5,343 bases of DNA from Bacillota bacterium. Its GTDB lineage: Bacteria > Bacillota > Clostridia > Christensenellales > Pumilibacteraceae. The stretch lies in contig WQSV01000114.1 of the NCBI GenBank assembly GCA_009787685.1, positions 1-5,343 on the forward strand, written 5' to 3'. The notes beneath the pieces are model-generated. The model searched no databases. It worked only from the letters and a program-made list of their open reading frames with translations, and had not been told where the DNA came from. The stretch's first letter is position 1. The number at the start of each line of letters is the position of its first letter. This document shows, in pieces, positions 1 to 5,080 of this stretch. The translations under genes and the position numbers were made by a program.

Positions 1-3
1 CAA

Positions 4-85
4 CACATAACGTCACATAACGTCAGCACGCCACACCAGCACGCAATGTCACACAACGTCAACACGCCACACCAGCACGCAATGT
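4..85. repeat. 36-bp tandem repeat, two full copies plus a partial one
   Basis: Two adjacent 36-bp units (14-49 and 50-85) differ at only two positions, and a partial unit start (CACATAACGT) lies at 4-13. The unit itself is built from shorter CAC-rich pieces such as CACGCAATGTCA and CACGCCACACC. It is visibly richer in G+C than the rest of the window. Because 36 is a multiple of three, plus frame 1 stays open from base 1 to a TAG at 88-90, giving a His-rich 12-residue repeat, but the minus strand is also open here, so this is not proof of coding. The window edge cuts the array, so the true copy number is unknown. It may be an intergenic minisatellite or the repeated tail of a gene to the left. 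Confidence 0.85.
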
Positions 86-179
86 CATAGCGCTAGATGA
101 TTGATGTTTAAGGTGGATGAAATGTTTTAGATTTTTTGAATCCGCTTCAAACAAAATTTTAATCAATCACAAAAAACAC

Positions 180-208
180 TTGCAACACAGTCCATTTTTT
201 GATATAAT
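180..208 (+). promoter_or_regulatory. Sigma-A promoter for the cdaA unit
   Basis: The -35 box TTGCAA (180-185) is followed by a 17-bp spacer and a perfect -10 box TATAAT (203-208), preceded by TG one base upstream (200-201), an extended -10. Transcription would start near 215, leaving a leader of about 85 nt before the ATG at 300. Because this lies downstream of the ATG at 117, it argues against the longest reading of the cdaA frame. No transcript data are available, so the start point is inferred from spacing. Confidence 0.75.
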
Positions 209-289
209 GAATTCAATTGAAAGTTGTGAGGATGTTTGCATTCACATGTTCGATGTCAATTCGTTCAGTGCAAAGCTATGCTACTCACT

Positions 290-293
290 AGGT
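290..293 (+). promoter_or_regulatory. Ribosome-binding site that sets the cdaA start
   Basis: AGGT at 290-293, with AGG ending 7 nt before the ATG at 300, is a short but well-spaced Shine-Dalgarno. The alternative ATG at 117 has its purine-rich AAGGTGG directly touching the start codon, with no spacer. The ATG at 246 has its nearest AGGA about 13 nt away. The spacing therefore favours 300. Confidence 0.5.
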
Positions 294-299
294 AATAAA

Positions 300-1136
300 A
301 TGTTTGAAAACTTCTTTGAAAATTTTCTAAGCAACTTGAGAGATCGTCTCAGTGGTGGCTATCTCGCAATCAGTATTATTGACATGGTTGTGACGGCTTT
401 TTTGTTGTATTTGATATTTGCGTTTTTGAAAAAAAACAACTCAACAAGACTCATCAAATACATCTTGATTTTCATAATCATAGCCCCAGTTTTCACTCTT
501 TTTGAATTTAGTATTCTTGGCGCAGTATTCTCGCAATGGGCACTCATTGCTCTCATATTGGTTCTCGTTGTTTTTCCTCAAGAACTAAGACGTGGAATTT
601 ATCGAATAGCATCTCCACCAGATGCGGAAATGGTTTTTGAAAGTGGAATCCCCGAGAGGGAACTGAGGTCCGCATGTGACTCGATTGTCAAAGCAGTTCT
701 TAACATGGCAAAGAAAAACACGGGCGCATTAATAGTTATTTGTCCAGATGACATACCAGTTCACCTTGTTGAAAATGGAACGAAACTTGGAGCAAAAATT
801 TCTTCGGGACTTATTGAAAGTATTTTCAACACTCAATCTCCGCTTCACGATGGAGCAATGTTCATTAAGCACACTAGGGTTCTTTCAGCTGGTTGCTTTT
901 TGCCATTGTCTCAAAGCATAAATATTGACCGTGAGTTAGGGACTCGTCATCGTGCCGCAATTGGTGTTAGTGAAACCTATAACGTTTTTTGCATAACAGT
1001 TTCTGAAGAAACAGGCGTTATTTCAACGGCACAAAGTGGGGAATTGATTCGCTACTATGACAGTGCGATGCTAACCGACAAGCTAGAGCAGGTCTTTGGA
1101 TTAAAGGTTGTTTCAACCAAAAGGAGACGAAAATAA
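300..1136 (+). CDS. cdaA: Diadenylate cyclase CdaA (membrane c-di-AMP synthase)
   Basis: CdaA condenses two ATP into cyclic di-AMP, a second messenger controlling potassium/osmolyte uptake and cell-wall balance in Gram-positive bacteria. The 278-residue product from ATG 300 matches the usual length of about 270-280. Three membrane segments (about residues 21-43, 51-71 and 73-92) precede the PQELRR linker and the cytosolic DAC domain. That domain carries both family signatures: the DGA motif in LHDGAM (184-186) and the RHR motif in GTRHRAAIG (216-218), followed by the conserved VSEETG. The C-terminus is basic (TKRRRK). The frame is open back to an ATG at 117, but the extra 61 residues resemble no CdaA, overlap the promoter and would lack a properly spaced ribosome site, so 300 is chosen. 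The stop lies 2 bp before the next gene, indicating one operon. Confidence 0.95.
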   Translation: MFENFFENFLSNLRDRLSGGYLAISIIDMVVTAFLLYLIFAFLKKNNSTRLIKYILIFIIIAPVFTLFEFSILGAVFSQWALIALILVLVVFPQELRRGIYRIASPPDAEMVFESGIPERELRSACDSIVKAVLNMAKKNTGALIVICPDDIPVHLVENGTKLGAKISSGLIESIFNTQSPLHDGAMFIKHTRVLSAGCFLPLSQSINIDRELGTRHRAAIGVSETYNVFCITVSEETGVISTAQSGELIRYYDSAMLTDKLEQVFGLKVVSTKRRRK

Positions 1137-1138
1137 GA

Positions 1139-1396
1139 ATGAACAACACGAACGACAACAAAAACAGAACCTATCCAAAAACAACAACAAGGACGGGGTC
1201 AAACACAACTTCGGGCGATTTCACAGTAACTTCATCGGGGGTCTATTATCCAACAACAACACAAAGAAGAGAAAACAAGTTTAAGCGATTTTTGAAATTT
1301 ATTTTTGTCAAAAACATTGAAATCAAACTTCTCGCAATCGGAGCAAGCGTTGTCATGTTTGTCATTGCAGCTGGACTCGCGGGACTTGCAGGTTAG
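1139..1396 (+). CDS. Small single-pass membrane protein at the cdaR position (CdaR-like anchor without YbbR domains)
   Basis: This 85-residue protein starts 2 bp after the cdaA stop, with AAGGAG at 1121-1126 inside the end of cdaA (12-nt spacing), so the two are almost certainly co-transcribed. Residues 1-45 are a disordered-looking Thr/Asn/Ser-rich tail. Residues 43-59 are strongly basic (QRRENKFKRFLKF), and about 61-84 form one hydrophobic helix ending at the C-terminus (GLAGLAG). In most Bacillota the gene after cdaA is cdaR, whose product has a short cytoplasmic N-terminus, one membrane helix and several extracellular YbbR domains, and regulates CdaA. The stretch KNIEIKLLAIGASVVMF resembles the start of CdaR proteins, but no YbbR domain follows here or in the next 112 bp. 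It could be a reduced CdaR, a truncated remnant or an unrelated small regulator. The role is inferred from position only. Confidence 0.7.
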   Translation: MNNTNDNKNRTYPKTTTRTGSNTTSGDFTVTSSGVYYPTTTQRRENKFKRFLKFIFVKNIEIKLLAIGASVVMFVIAAGLAGLAG

Positions 1397-1400
1397 TTTT

Positions 1401-1494
1401 TTAGAGTGAAGTGTTAAAATATGAAGAGTAAAGTTTGATGTTAAATTTGTTTCAACAACACTTCCAAATTTTCATTTTTCACATTTCACTTTAA
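1401..1494 (+). repeat. Long imperfect inverted repeat between the cda unit and lysC
   Basis: The arms 1401-1427 and 1469-1494 pair as 14 bp (1401-1414 with 1481-1494), one U-C mismatch, 4 bp, one bulged base and 7 bp, around a loop of about 41 nt. Three pairs are G-U on the plus strand (1404, 1411 and 1426 on the left), which would be C-A mismatches in a minus-strand RNA, so a plus-strand RNA fold is favoured. The hairpin begins 4 bp after the upstream stop and ends 14 nt before the lysC ATG. The following TTTAATATATATATTTATT is U-rich but not a clean U-run, so it is at best an atypical terminator. It could also mask the lysC start on a read-through transcript. Confidence 0.55.
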
Positions 1495-1508
1495 TATATA
1501 TATTTATT

Positions 1509-2825
1509 ATGAAAGTATTAAAATTCGGTGGCACATCAATGGCTGATGGTGCCGCTCTGAAAAAAGTAATAGACATTGTCAAAGCCGACAAAGAAGCGGT
1601 CTACATAGTTGTGTCAGCACCGGGAGTCAGCTCATCTTGTGAAAAAGTGACTGACCTATTGCTCAATGTCTTTAACAACAAGGACAATTTCAATAAACCT
1701 CTTGAAAGAGTCAAGGAGCGTTTTTTTGCAATTGTTAATTCGCTTGGATTGAAATTTGACCTTGATGAATACTTTGTCTATTTCGCGAATGAAATCAAAC
1801 ACGGTGCTTCAAAAGATTTTATTGTTTCTCGTGGTGAGCATCTTTCTGCAATGCTTCTTGCAAACGCACTAGACTATGATTTTGTTGATGCAAAAGACAT
1901 CATCAAATTTGATTCATTTTCAAATTTTGATGCGGAGCTAACAAATGAAGTCTGCAAAGAAAAATTCAAAAAACACAAACATGCGGTCATACCCGGATTT
2001 TATGGTTCGCTTCCAAATGGAGAAGTCAAGACTTTTTCAAGAGGTGGTTCCGATATTTCGGGTGCGATTGTTGCTCGTGCGGTGTCAGCTGCTGTCTATG
2101 AAAACTTCACCGATGTCGACGGCTTTTGTGCATCTGATCCAAGAATAATCAAAGATGCAAAAAATATTGAAATGTTGACATATGAAGAGCTTCGTGAACT
2201 TTCCTATATGGGAGCAAGCGTTCTCCATTCAATGAGCATTTTTCCAGTCAGAAAAGAAGATATTCCAATTCGAATTCGAAACACTTTTAACCCAAGCGGA
2301 AAAGGAACTTTCATTGTCCCAACAAAAAAATTCAAAGACGGGAACTACACTCGCGAAAGTCGAGCTGTCACTGGCATTGCTGGGAAAAGAGAATTCATTG
2401 CAATAAACATTGAAAAAAGCTTGATGAATGAAGAGCTTGGATTTGGAAGAAGAGTGTTGAGTGTGTTTGAAAAGTATAATGTTTCATTTGAACATATGCC
2501 CGGGTCAATCGATTCGCTCTCAATAATAGTCGATAGCTCAGACTTGGAAAAAACAATTCTTAATAGAGTTGTTGCGGGAATTATCAACGAATGCAATCCC
2601 GACAACATTGAAATAGTCCCAGATCTTAGCTTGATTGCGGTTGTGGGGCACACCCTAAGTGAAGAGATTGATGCGATATCAAGAGTCTCCTCGGCTCTTG
2701 CAAAAAACAACATTCGAATTCGCATGATTAACTTCGGCGCATCAAAACTAAATATCATTGTCGCTGTCGACACTTCAAATTTTGAAAATGCTTTGAAAGT
2801 TCTCTATAACGAATTTTTTTCCTAA
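1509..2825 (+). CDS. lysC: Aspartate kinase (aspartokinase, YclM/ThrD-like, two ACT domains)
   Basis: It phosphorylates L-aspartate with ATP to L-4-aspartyl phosphate, the first step of the pathway to lysine/diaminopimelate, threonine and methionine, in the cytosol. The 438-residue protein opens with the canonical MKVLKFGGTS, which fixes the start. The amino-acid kinase domain spans about 1-270: VVSAPG (34-39), SRGEHLSA (107-114), FSRGGSDISG (176-185), TDVDG (201-205), DPR (210-212) and the GASVLH stretch (235-240). Two C-terminal ACT domains follow at about 286-360 and 368-437. VSAPG followed by KVTDLL, and the overall length, match the monofunctional YclM/ThrD type, known to be feedback-inhibited by lysine and/or threonine; which effector acts here cannot be read from sequence. 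There is no internal start for a separate beta subunit that I can support. No Shine-Dalgarno is visible upstream, and the leader is nearly pure A/T. Confidence 0.95.
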   Translation: MKVLKFGGTSMADGAALKKVIDIVKADKEAVYIVVSAPGVSSSCEKVTDLLLNVFNNKDNFNKPLERVKERFFAIVNSLGLKFDLDEYFVYFANEIKHGASKDFIVSRGEHLSAMLLANALDYDFVDAKDIIKFDSFSNFDAELTNEVCKEKFKKHKHAVIPGFYGSLPNGEVKTFSRGGSDISGAIVARAVSAAVYENFTDVDGFCASDPRIIKDAKNIEMLTYEELRELSYMGASVLHSMSIFPVRKEDIPIRIRNTFNPSGKGTFIVPTKKFKDGNYTRESRAVTGIAGKREFIAINIEKSLMNEELGFGRRVLSVFEKYNVSFEHMPGSIDSLSIIVDSSDLEKTILNRVVAGIINECNPDNIEIVPDLSLIAVVGHTLSEEIDAISRVSSALAKNNIRIRMINFGASKLNIIVAVDTSNFENALKVLYNEFFS

Positions 2826-2848
2826 ATATTTCATCAGTCAAAACAACG

Positions 2849-2917
2849 GACTCGAGTAACTCACTCTCTGCAATTTTGAAAGTCAATCAAAAACGCAGAG
2901 AGTGAGTTGCTTGAGTC
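2849..2917 (+). repeat. Near-perfect long hairpin downstream of lysC
   Basis: The arms 2849-2871 and 2895-2917 pair over 23 bp. The only two deviations from perfect complementarity (2854 with 2912, 2857 with 2909) are G-U wobbles in a plus-strand RNA and would be C-A mismatches on the minus strand. Inside, after a 2x2 internal loop, 2874-2879 pairs with 2887-2892 (TTTTGA/TCAAAA), leaving a 7-nt loop. No T-run follows (AAATGTTATA), so it is not a classic intrinsic terminator. It starts 23 bp after the lysC stop and may be a 3'-UTR structure, an RNase III target or a small palindromic repeat element. Confidence 0.8.
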
Positions 2918-3154
2918 AAATGTTATATTCAAAGAGTTGAATAGCTCGTTCATGGTTGATAGGTATTGTGCTAGAAGAAGGAAGCAATTACTTCAAAAAA
3001 GAAAACGTTAAGCATCTTGTTATTTGTTTGCAAACCAAGCAATCACCTTAAATTTTTTCAAAAATTCTTGCAACGAAACATCTGCTTGAGTTGTGTTGTT
3101 AGTGAAGACAAAGAACTTGAAAAAGTCAAATCATAAAAAAGGAGACAAGGGAAC
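2918..3154. other. Gene-free remainder of the lysC-lipoprotein gap
   Basis: No convincing gene is present. A short frame ends at 3011 with a basic 19-residue tail after ATG 2952, but it has no ribosome site and runs back into the hairpin. The 10-bp palindrome GTTTGCAAAC lies at 3026-3035 and could be an operator; it also contains TTGCAA (3028-3033), but no good -10 box follows at 16-18 bp. The ribosome site GGAGA (3141-3145) with a further AAGGGA (3148-3152) serves the gene at 3155. A promoter for that gene must lie here, but I cannot place it. Confidence 0.5.
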
Positions 3155-4294
3155 ATGACAAAGAAAAAACTAATCATTTTAACCATAGCACTAATTTTTG
3201 CAATGGCATTTTTGACAGGTTGTTTTCTTTTTGATTGGGGGCAGGAAATCGTCTCCAAGCCAAACCCACCTCAAACATCAAATCAACAAGAAACAATTCC
3301 TTTCATTCAACAAGTGAATTCAAACTTTGGAGCAAACAACGAGTTTATCATTCCGCGATATGCTTATTTTGATAACGACCGCCACACTTATTACGGAGGT
3401 CCAAACGCTCAGCCAACATATTGGCATGATGAAGATGGAACTCGTCATTATTGGATAGCGTGGTGGCTCAATCATTATTCCCACGAAGTGATTTTCGGAA
3501 GAGATGAAATAACTTTTTCAATCGCATTTCATCACCCTCACACCGCCGTGACTGCATGGCTCAGAAATGTTGAAATCGACGGCAACACAATTGTTTTCAA
3601 TGTCAACAGGCTTGACTTTACTGCAAACAACAATGAAATAGGAGGGGGAGATGCAATAACCCATGTCTACATTAGCGCTCAAATCAAGAGAGTTCATGTT
3701 CAAAATATCACGGGTTATCGTATAGTAAGACGTGATGTCTATCAGCCAGCAAGACCTCGTCATGCGTTTGATTCAACTGAACTAGAAGGTTTAATGTCCC
3801 AGTGGGAAAATGCCAGCAGAAATTCAAGGCCCGACAAAGCATGGGATGTTCTATTCGCAACAATTGGTGCGACGAACATGATGTTCAATCGAGGTGTTGT
3901 GTCGCAAAGTCAAATAGATTTTTTCACGGAAGCTCTTTTCAAAGCGGCTGAAAATGTGAAATCAAATCGAAAAGTCCATGGATTTTGCGGACAAATGATA
4001 CTGGTTGTTTTGGAAGAAGACCAAAGACGAACCTTTTTTGCAAGCGACTTTCCAGAAATAAACGTCATCAAAGTTGAAAATCTCTATTTTGGAACAGAAG
4101 GGAAGCCGCCAATTATTTTTATTCACCTTGGACAAGAGTGCAAAGCCTATAACATTTTTGCAATTTCATTAGTAAAAGAAAGAATTGAAATTCAATCAGC
4201 TGAAACCAACGGAATATTTTGCGGTGGCTGGGTGGGTTGCTATTGTTGCCTAGTTTTTGCACAATGGTGGCAAAGCAATTCAATAACCGATTAA
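3155..4294 (+). CDS. Uncharacterised secreted lipoprotein with a FIVAR-like helical region
   Basis: A 379-residue protein of unknown function. The basic N-terminus (MTKKK), a hydrophobic core and the lipobox LTGC (Cys23) mark a lipoprotein signal peptide, so the mature protein should be anchored by lipid on the outer face of the membrane. Residues 24-60 are a Gln/Asn/Pro linker. Residues 65-200 are rich in Tyr, Trp and His and look like beta structure (YYGGPNAQPTYW, HYWIAWWLNHYSH). Residues 207-268 resemble a FIVAR-type three-helix domain, with the pattern Trp230...Leu and VSQSQIDFFTEALFKAAENV. Residues 279-352 (ILVVLEED, then SDFPEINVIKVENL, ending SAETN) recall a small domain found in clostridial secreted proteins; this is from memory and unverified. 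The last 25 residues are odd, with Cys356, 362, 364 and 365 and two Trp. A good GGAGA ribosome site lies 9 nt before ATG 3155. It is apparently transcribed alone. Confidence 0.85.
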   Translation: MTKKKLIILTIALIFAMAFLTGCFLFDWGQEIVSKPNPPQTSNQQETIPFIQQVNSNFGANNEFIIPRYAYFDNDRHTYYGGPNAQPTYWHDEDGTRHYWIAWWLNHYSHEVIFGRDEITFSIAFHHPHTAVTAWLRNVEIDGNTIVFNVNRLDFTANNNEIGGGDAITHVYISAQIKRVHVQNITGYRIVRRDVYQPARPRHAFDSTELEGLMSQWENASRNSRPDKAWDVLFATIGATNMMFNRGVVSQSQIDFFTEALFKAAENVKSNRKVHGFCGQMILVVLEEDQRRTFFASDFPEINVIKVENLYFGTEGKPPIIFIHLGQECKAYNIFAISLVKERIEIQSAETNGIFCGGWVGCYCCLVFAQWWQSNSITD

Positions 4295-4295
4295 C

Positions 4296-4328
4296 AAAAA
4301 AAACAAGTCGACATGACTTGTTTTTTTT
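4296..4328. terminator. Bidirectional intrinsic terminator
   Basis: ACAAGTC (4303-4309) and GACTTGT (4315-4321) form a 7-bp stem with a 5-nt loop. It is flanked by eight A (4296-4303) and eight T (4321-4328), so the stem can extend by A-T pairs and a U-run follows in either direction. It starts 2 bp after the lipoprotein stop and lies 16 bp from the 3' end of the convergent tRNA, so it can serve both. Confidence 0.9.
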
Positions 4329-4343
4329 GTTTTGCTTGATTCA

Positions 4344-4420
4344 TGGTGTGCCCGAGCAGATTTGAACTGCTGACCTTCGGAGTCGGAGTCCGATGTTCTA
4401 TCCAGCTGAACTACGGGCAC
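4344..4420 (-). tRNA. tRNA-Arg (anticodon CCG)
   Basis: The reverse strand folds as a full cloverleaf of 77 nt. The acceptor is GTGCCCG/CGGGCAC, the D arm is GTTC/GAAC with GG in its loop, and the anticodon stem TCGGA/TCCGA holds the 7-base loop CTCCGAC, placing CCG at positions 34-36. The variable loop is AGGTC, and the T arm is AGCAG-TTCAAAT-CTGCT. The discriminator A is followed by an encoded CCA (4344-4346). It reads the Arg codon CGG, rarely used in AT-rich genomes. I cannot place its promoter with confidence. Its 3' side faces the shared terminator. Confidence 0.96.
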
Positions 4421-4664
4421 GCAATTGAATATTGACAACTCATAATTTAGGATTCACAACTTAATGCGAAATAAAATTTTAATCTCAAGTTGCATATCAT
4501 GAGCTAAAAAAGCGAGTAATTAGATTGATTGAAATTTGGGAGAGTGTTGCCTTTCGAAATTTTAGCTGTGGTCGAAGATTGTGGCGAATGGGCATGGAGG
4601 GGTTTTAGTGGATGAGTCAAAAGAGGTTTAGCGCAAACTGCAATCCCATGACAATTCATGATTC
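4421..4664. other. Spacer between tRNA-Arg and rnpB
   Basis: No gene can be supported. A minus-strand frame (4504-4659, 51 residues) is rich in Pro, His, Ser and Thr, has no ribosome site and looks like chance. The tRNA-Arg promoter should lie in this stretch reading leftward, but no -35/-10 pair at good spacing stands out. Confidence 0.5.
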
Positions 4665-4690
4665 AAAAATTAATCCCCTCAAAGAAGGAA
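4665..4690 (-). terminator. Possible weak terminator of rnpB
   Basis: On the minus strand, TTCCTTC (4690-4684) can pair with GAGGGGA (4680-4674) across a 3-nt TTT loop with two G-U pairs, followed by the T-rich TTAATTTTT (4673-4665). It overlaps the last bases of the rnpB P1 helix by about two positions. The stem is weak and the U-tract broken, so this is only a candidate. Confidence 0.4.
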
Positions 4691-5043
4691 AGGAAGACTG
4701 GACTATAAGCCGAGTTCTGTATTGGACGGTTATCTATCTAGGCGACATGTTGCCATATCGCTCATGCGACTAAGTCAGTAGCGGGCAGCTTTTGAAGAGC
4801 CAATGACTCACCTGACACATCTTGCACCGAGTGGGGTTTGCAGAGCAGGGAATGTCACCATTCCCTCGGTGAGCCTTTACCTCACCTTTTCACCTTTTCC
4901 TTGACCTAAATCAAGGTAGTTTTTTTCTGTTGCACTAATCCTTAGAGTCGCCTCCACTGGCAGTTAACCAGCACCCTTGCCCTTTGGTGTTCGGACTTTC
5001 CTCAAGGGGCAAGCCCCTTGCAACCATCTGTCCATCTTCCTTT
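4689..5043 (-). ncRNA. rnpB: RNase P RNA, bacterial class A
   Basis: This is the catalytic RNA of RNase P, which removes 5' leaders from pre-tRNAs with the RnpA protein. The reverse strand shows the universal landmarks in order: GAGGAAAGTCCG (5003-4992), GTGCAACAGAAA (4935-4924), GGTGAAAAGGTGAGGTAA (4894-4877) and ACAGAACTCGGCTTATAG (4720-4703). The ends are set by the P1 helix, about 14 bp with one bulge, joining AAAGGAAGATGGAC (from 5043) to GTCCAGTCTTCCTTT (ending at 4689). P2 is GATGGTT/AACCGTC, P3 is the hairpin CAAGGGG-CTTG-CCCCTTG (5020-5003), and P18 ends in a GCAA tetraloop (4759-4744). The arrangement follows class A (E. coli-like), not the class B of Bacillus. The total of 355 nt is normal. 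L15 seems to lack the usual GGU (see findings). Confidence 0.96.
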
Positions 5044-5051
5044 GTGGGCAC

Positions 5052-5080
5052 AGTTTAACACATGAGCAGAACCCTGTCAA
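5052..5080 (-). promoter_or_regulatory. rnpB promoter
   Basis: On the minus strand, a perfect -35 TTGACA (5080-5075) is followed by a 17-bp spacer and -10 TAAACT (5057-5052), preceded by TGT (5060-5058), an extended -10. Counting about 7 nt on gives a start at about 5045, within 2 nt of the first base of the P1 helix (5043). The agreement between promoter and RNA 5' end supports both calls. Confidence 0.85.

Noticed and set aside
1..85. CRISPR array
   Set aside because: The units are contiguous 36-bp tandem copies with no unique spacers between them.
117..299. N-terminal 61-codon extension of cdaA
   Set aside because: It overlaps the promoter, its start codon touches the only purine-rich stretch with no spacer, and it makes the protein longer than the family.
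2345..2773. 142-codon minus-strand open frame inside lysC
   Set aside because: It is wholly antisense to the well-supported ACT region and has no ribosome site or recognisable domain; it is a shadow frame.
2880..3011. Short plus-strand frame ending in a basic peptide (ATG at 2952)
   Set aside because: There is no ribosome site and no ATG before 2952, and the upstream part is simply the right arm of the hairpin read through.
3518..3763. Minus-strand 81-codon frame
   Set aside because: It is antisense to the lipoprotein gene, which has a signal peptide and a good ribosome site; no independent evidence for it.
4504..4659. Minus-strand 51-codon frame between rnpB and tRNA-Arg
   Set aside because: The composition (Pro/His/Ser/Thr) is unlike the real genes, there is no ribosome site, and it resembles no known protein.
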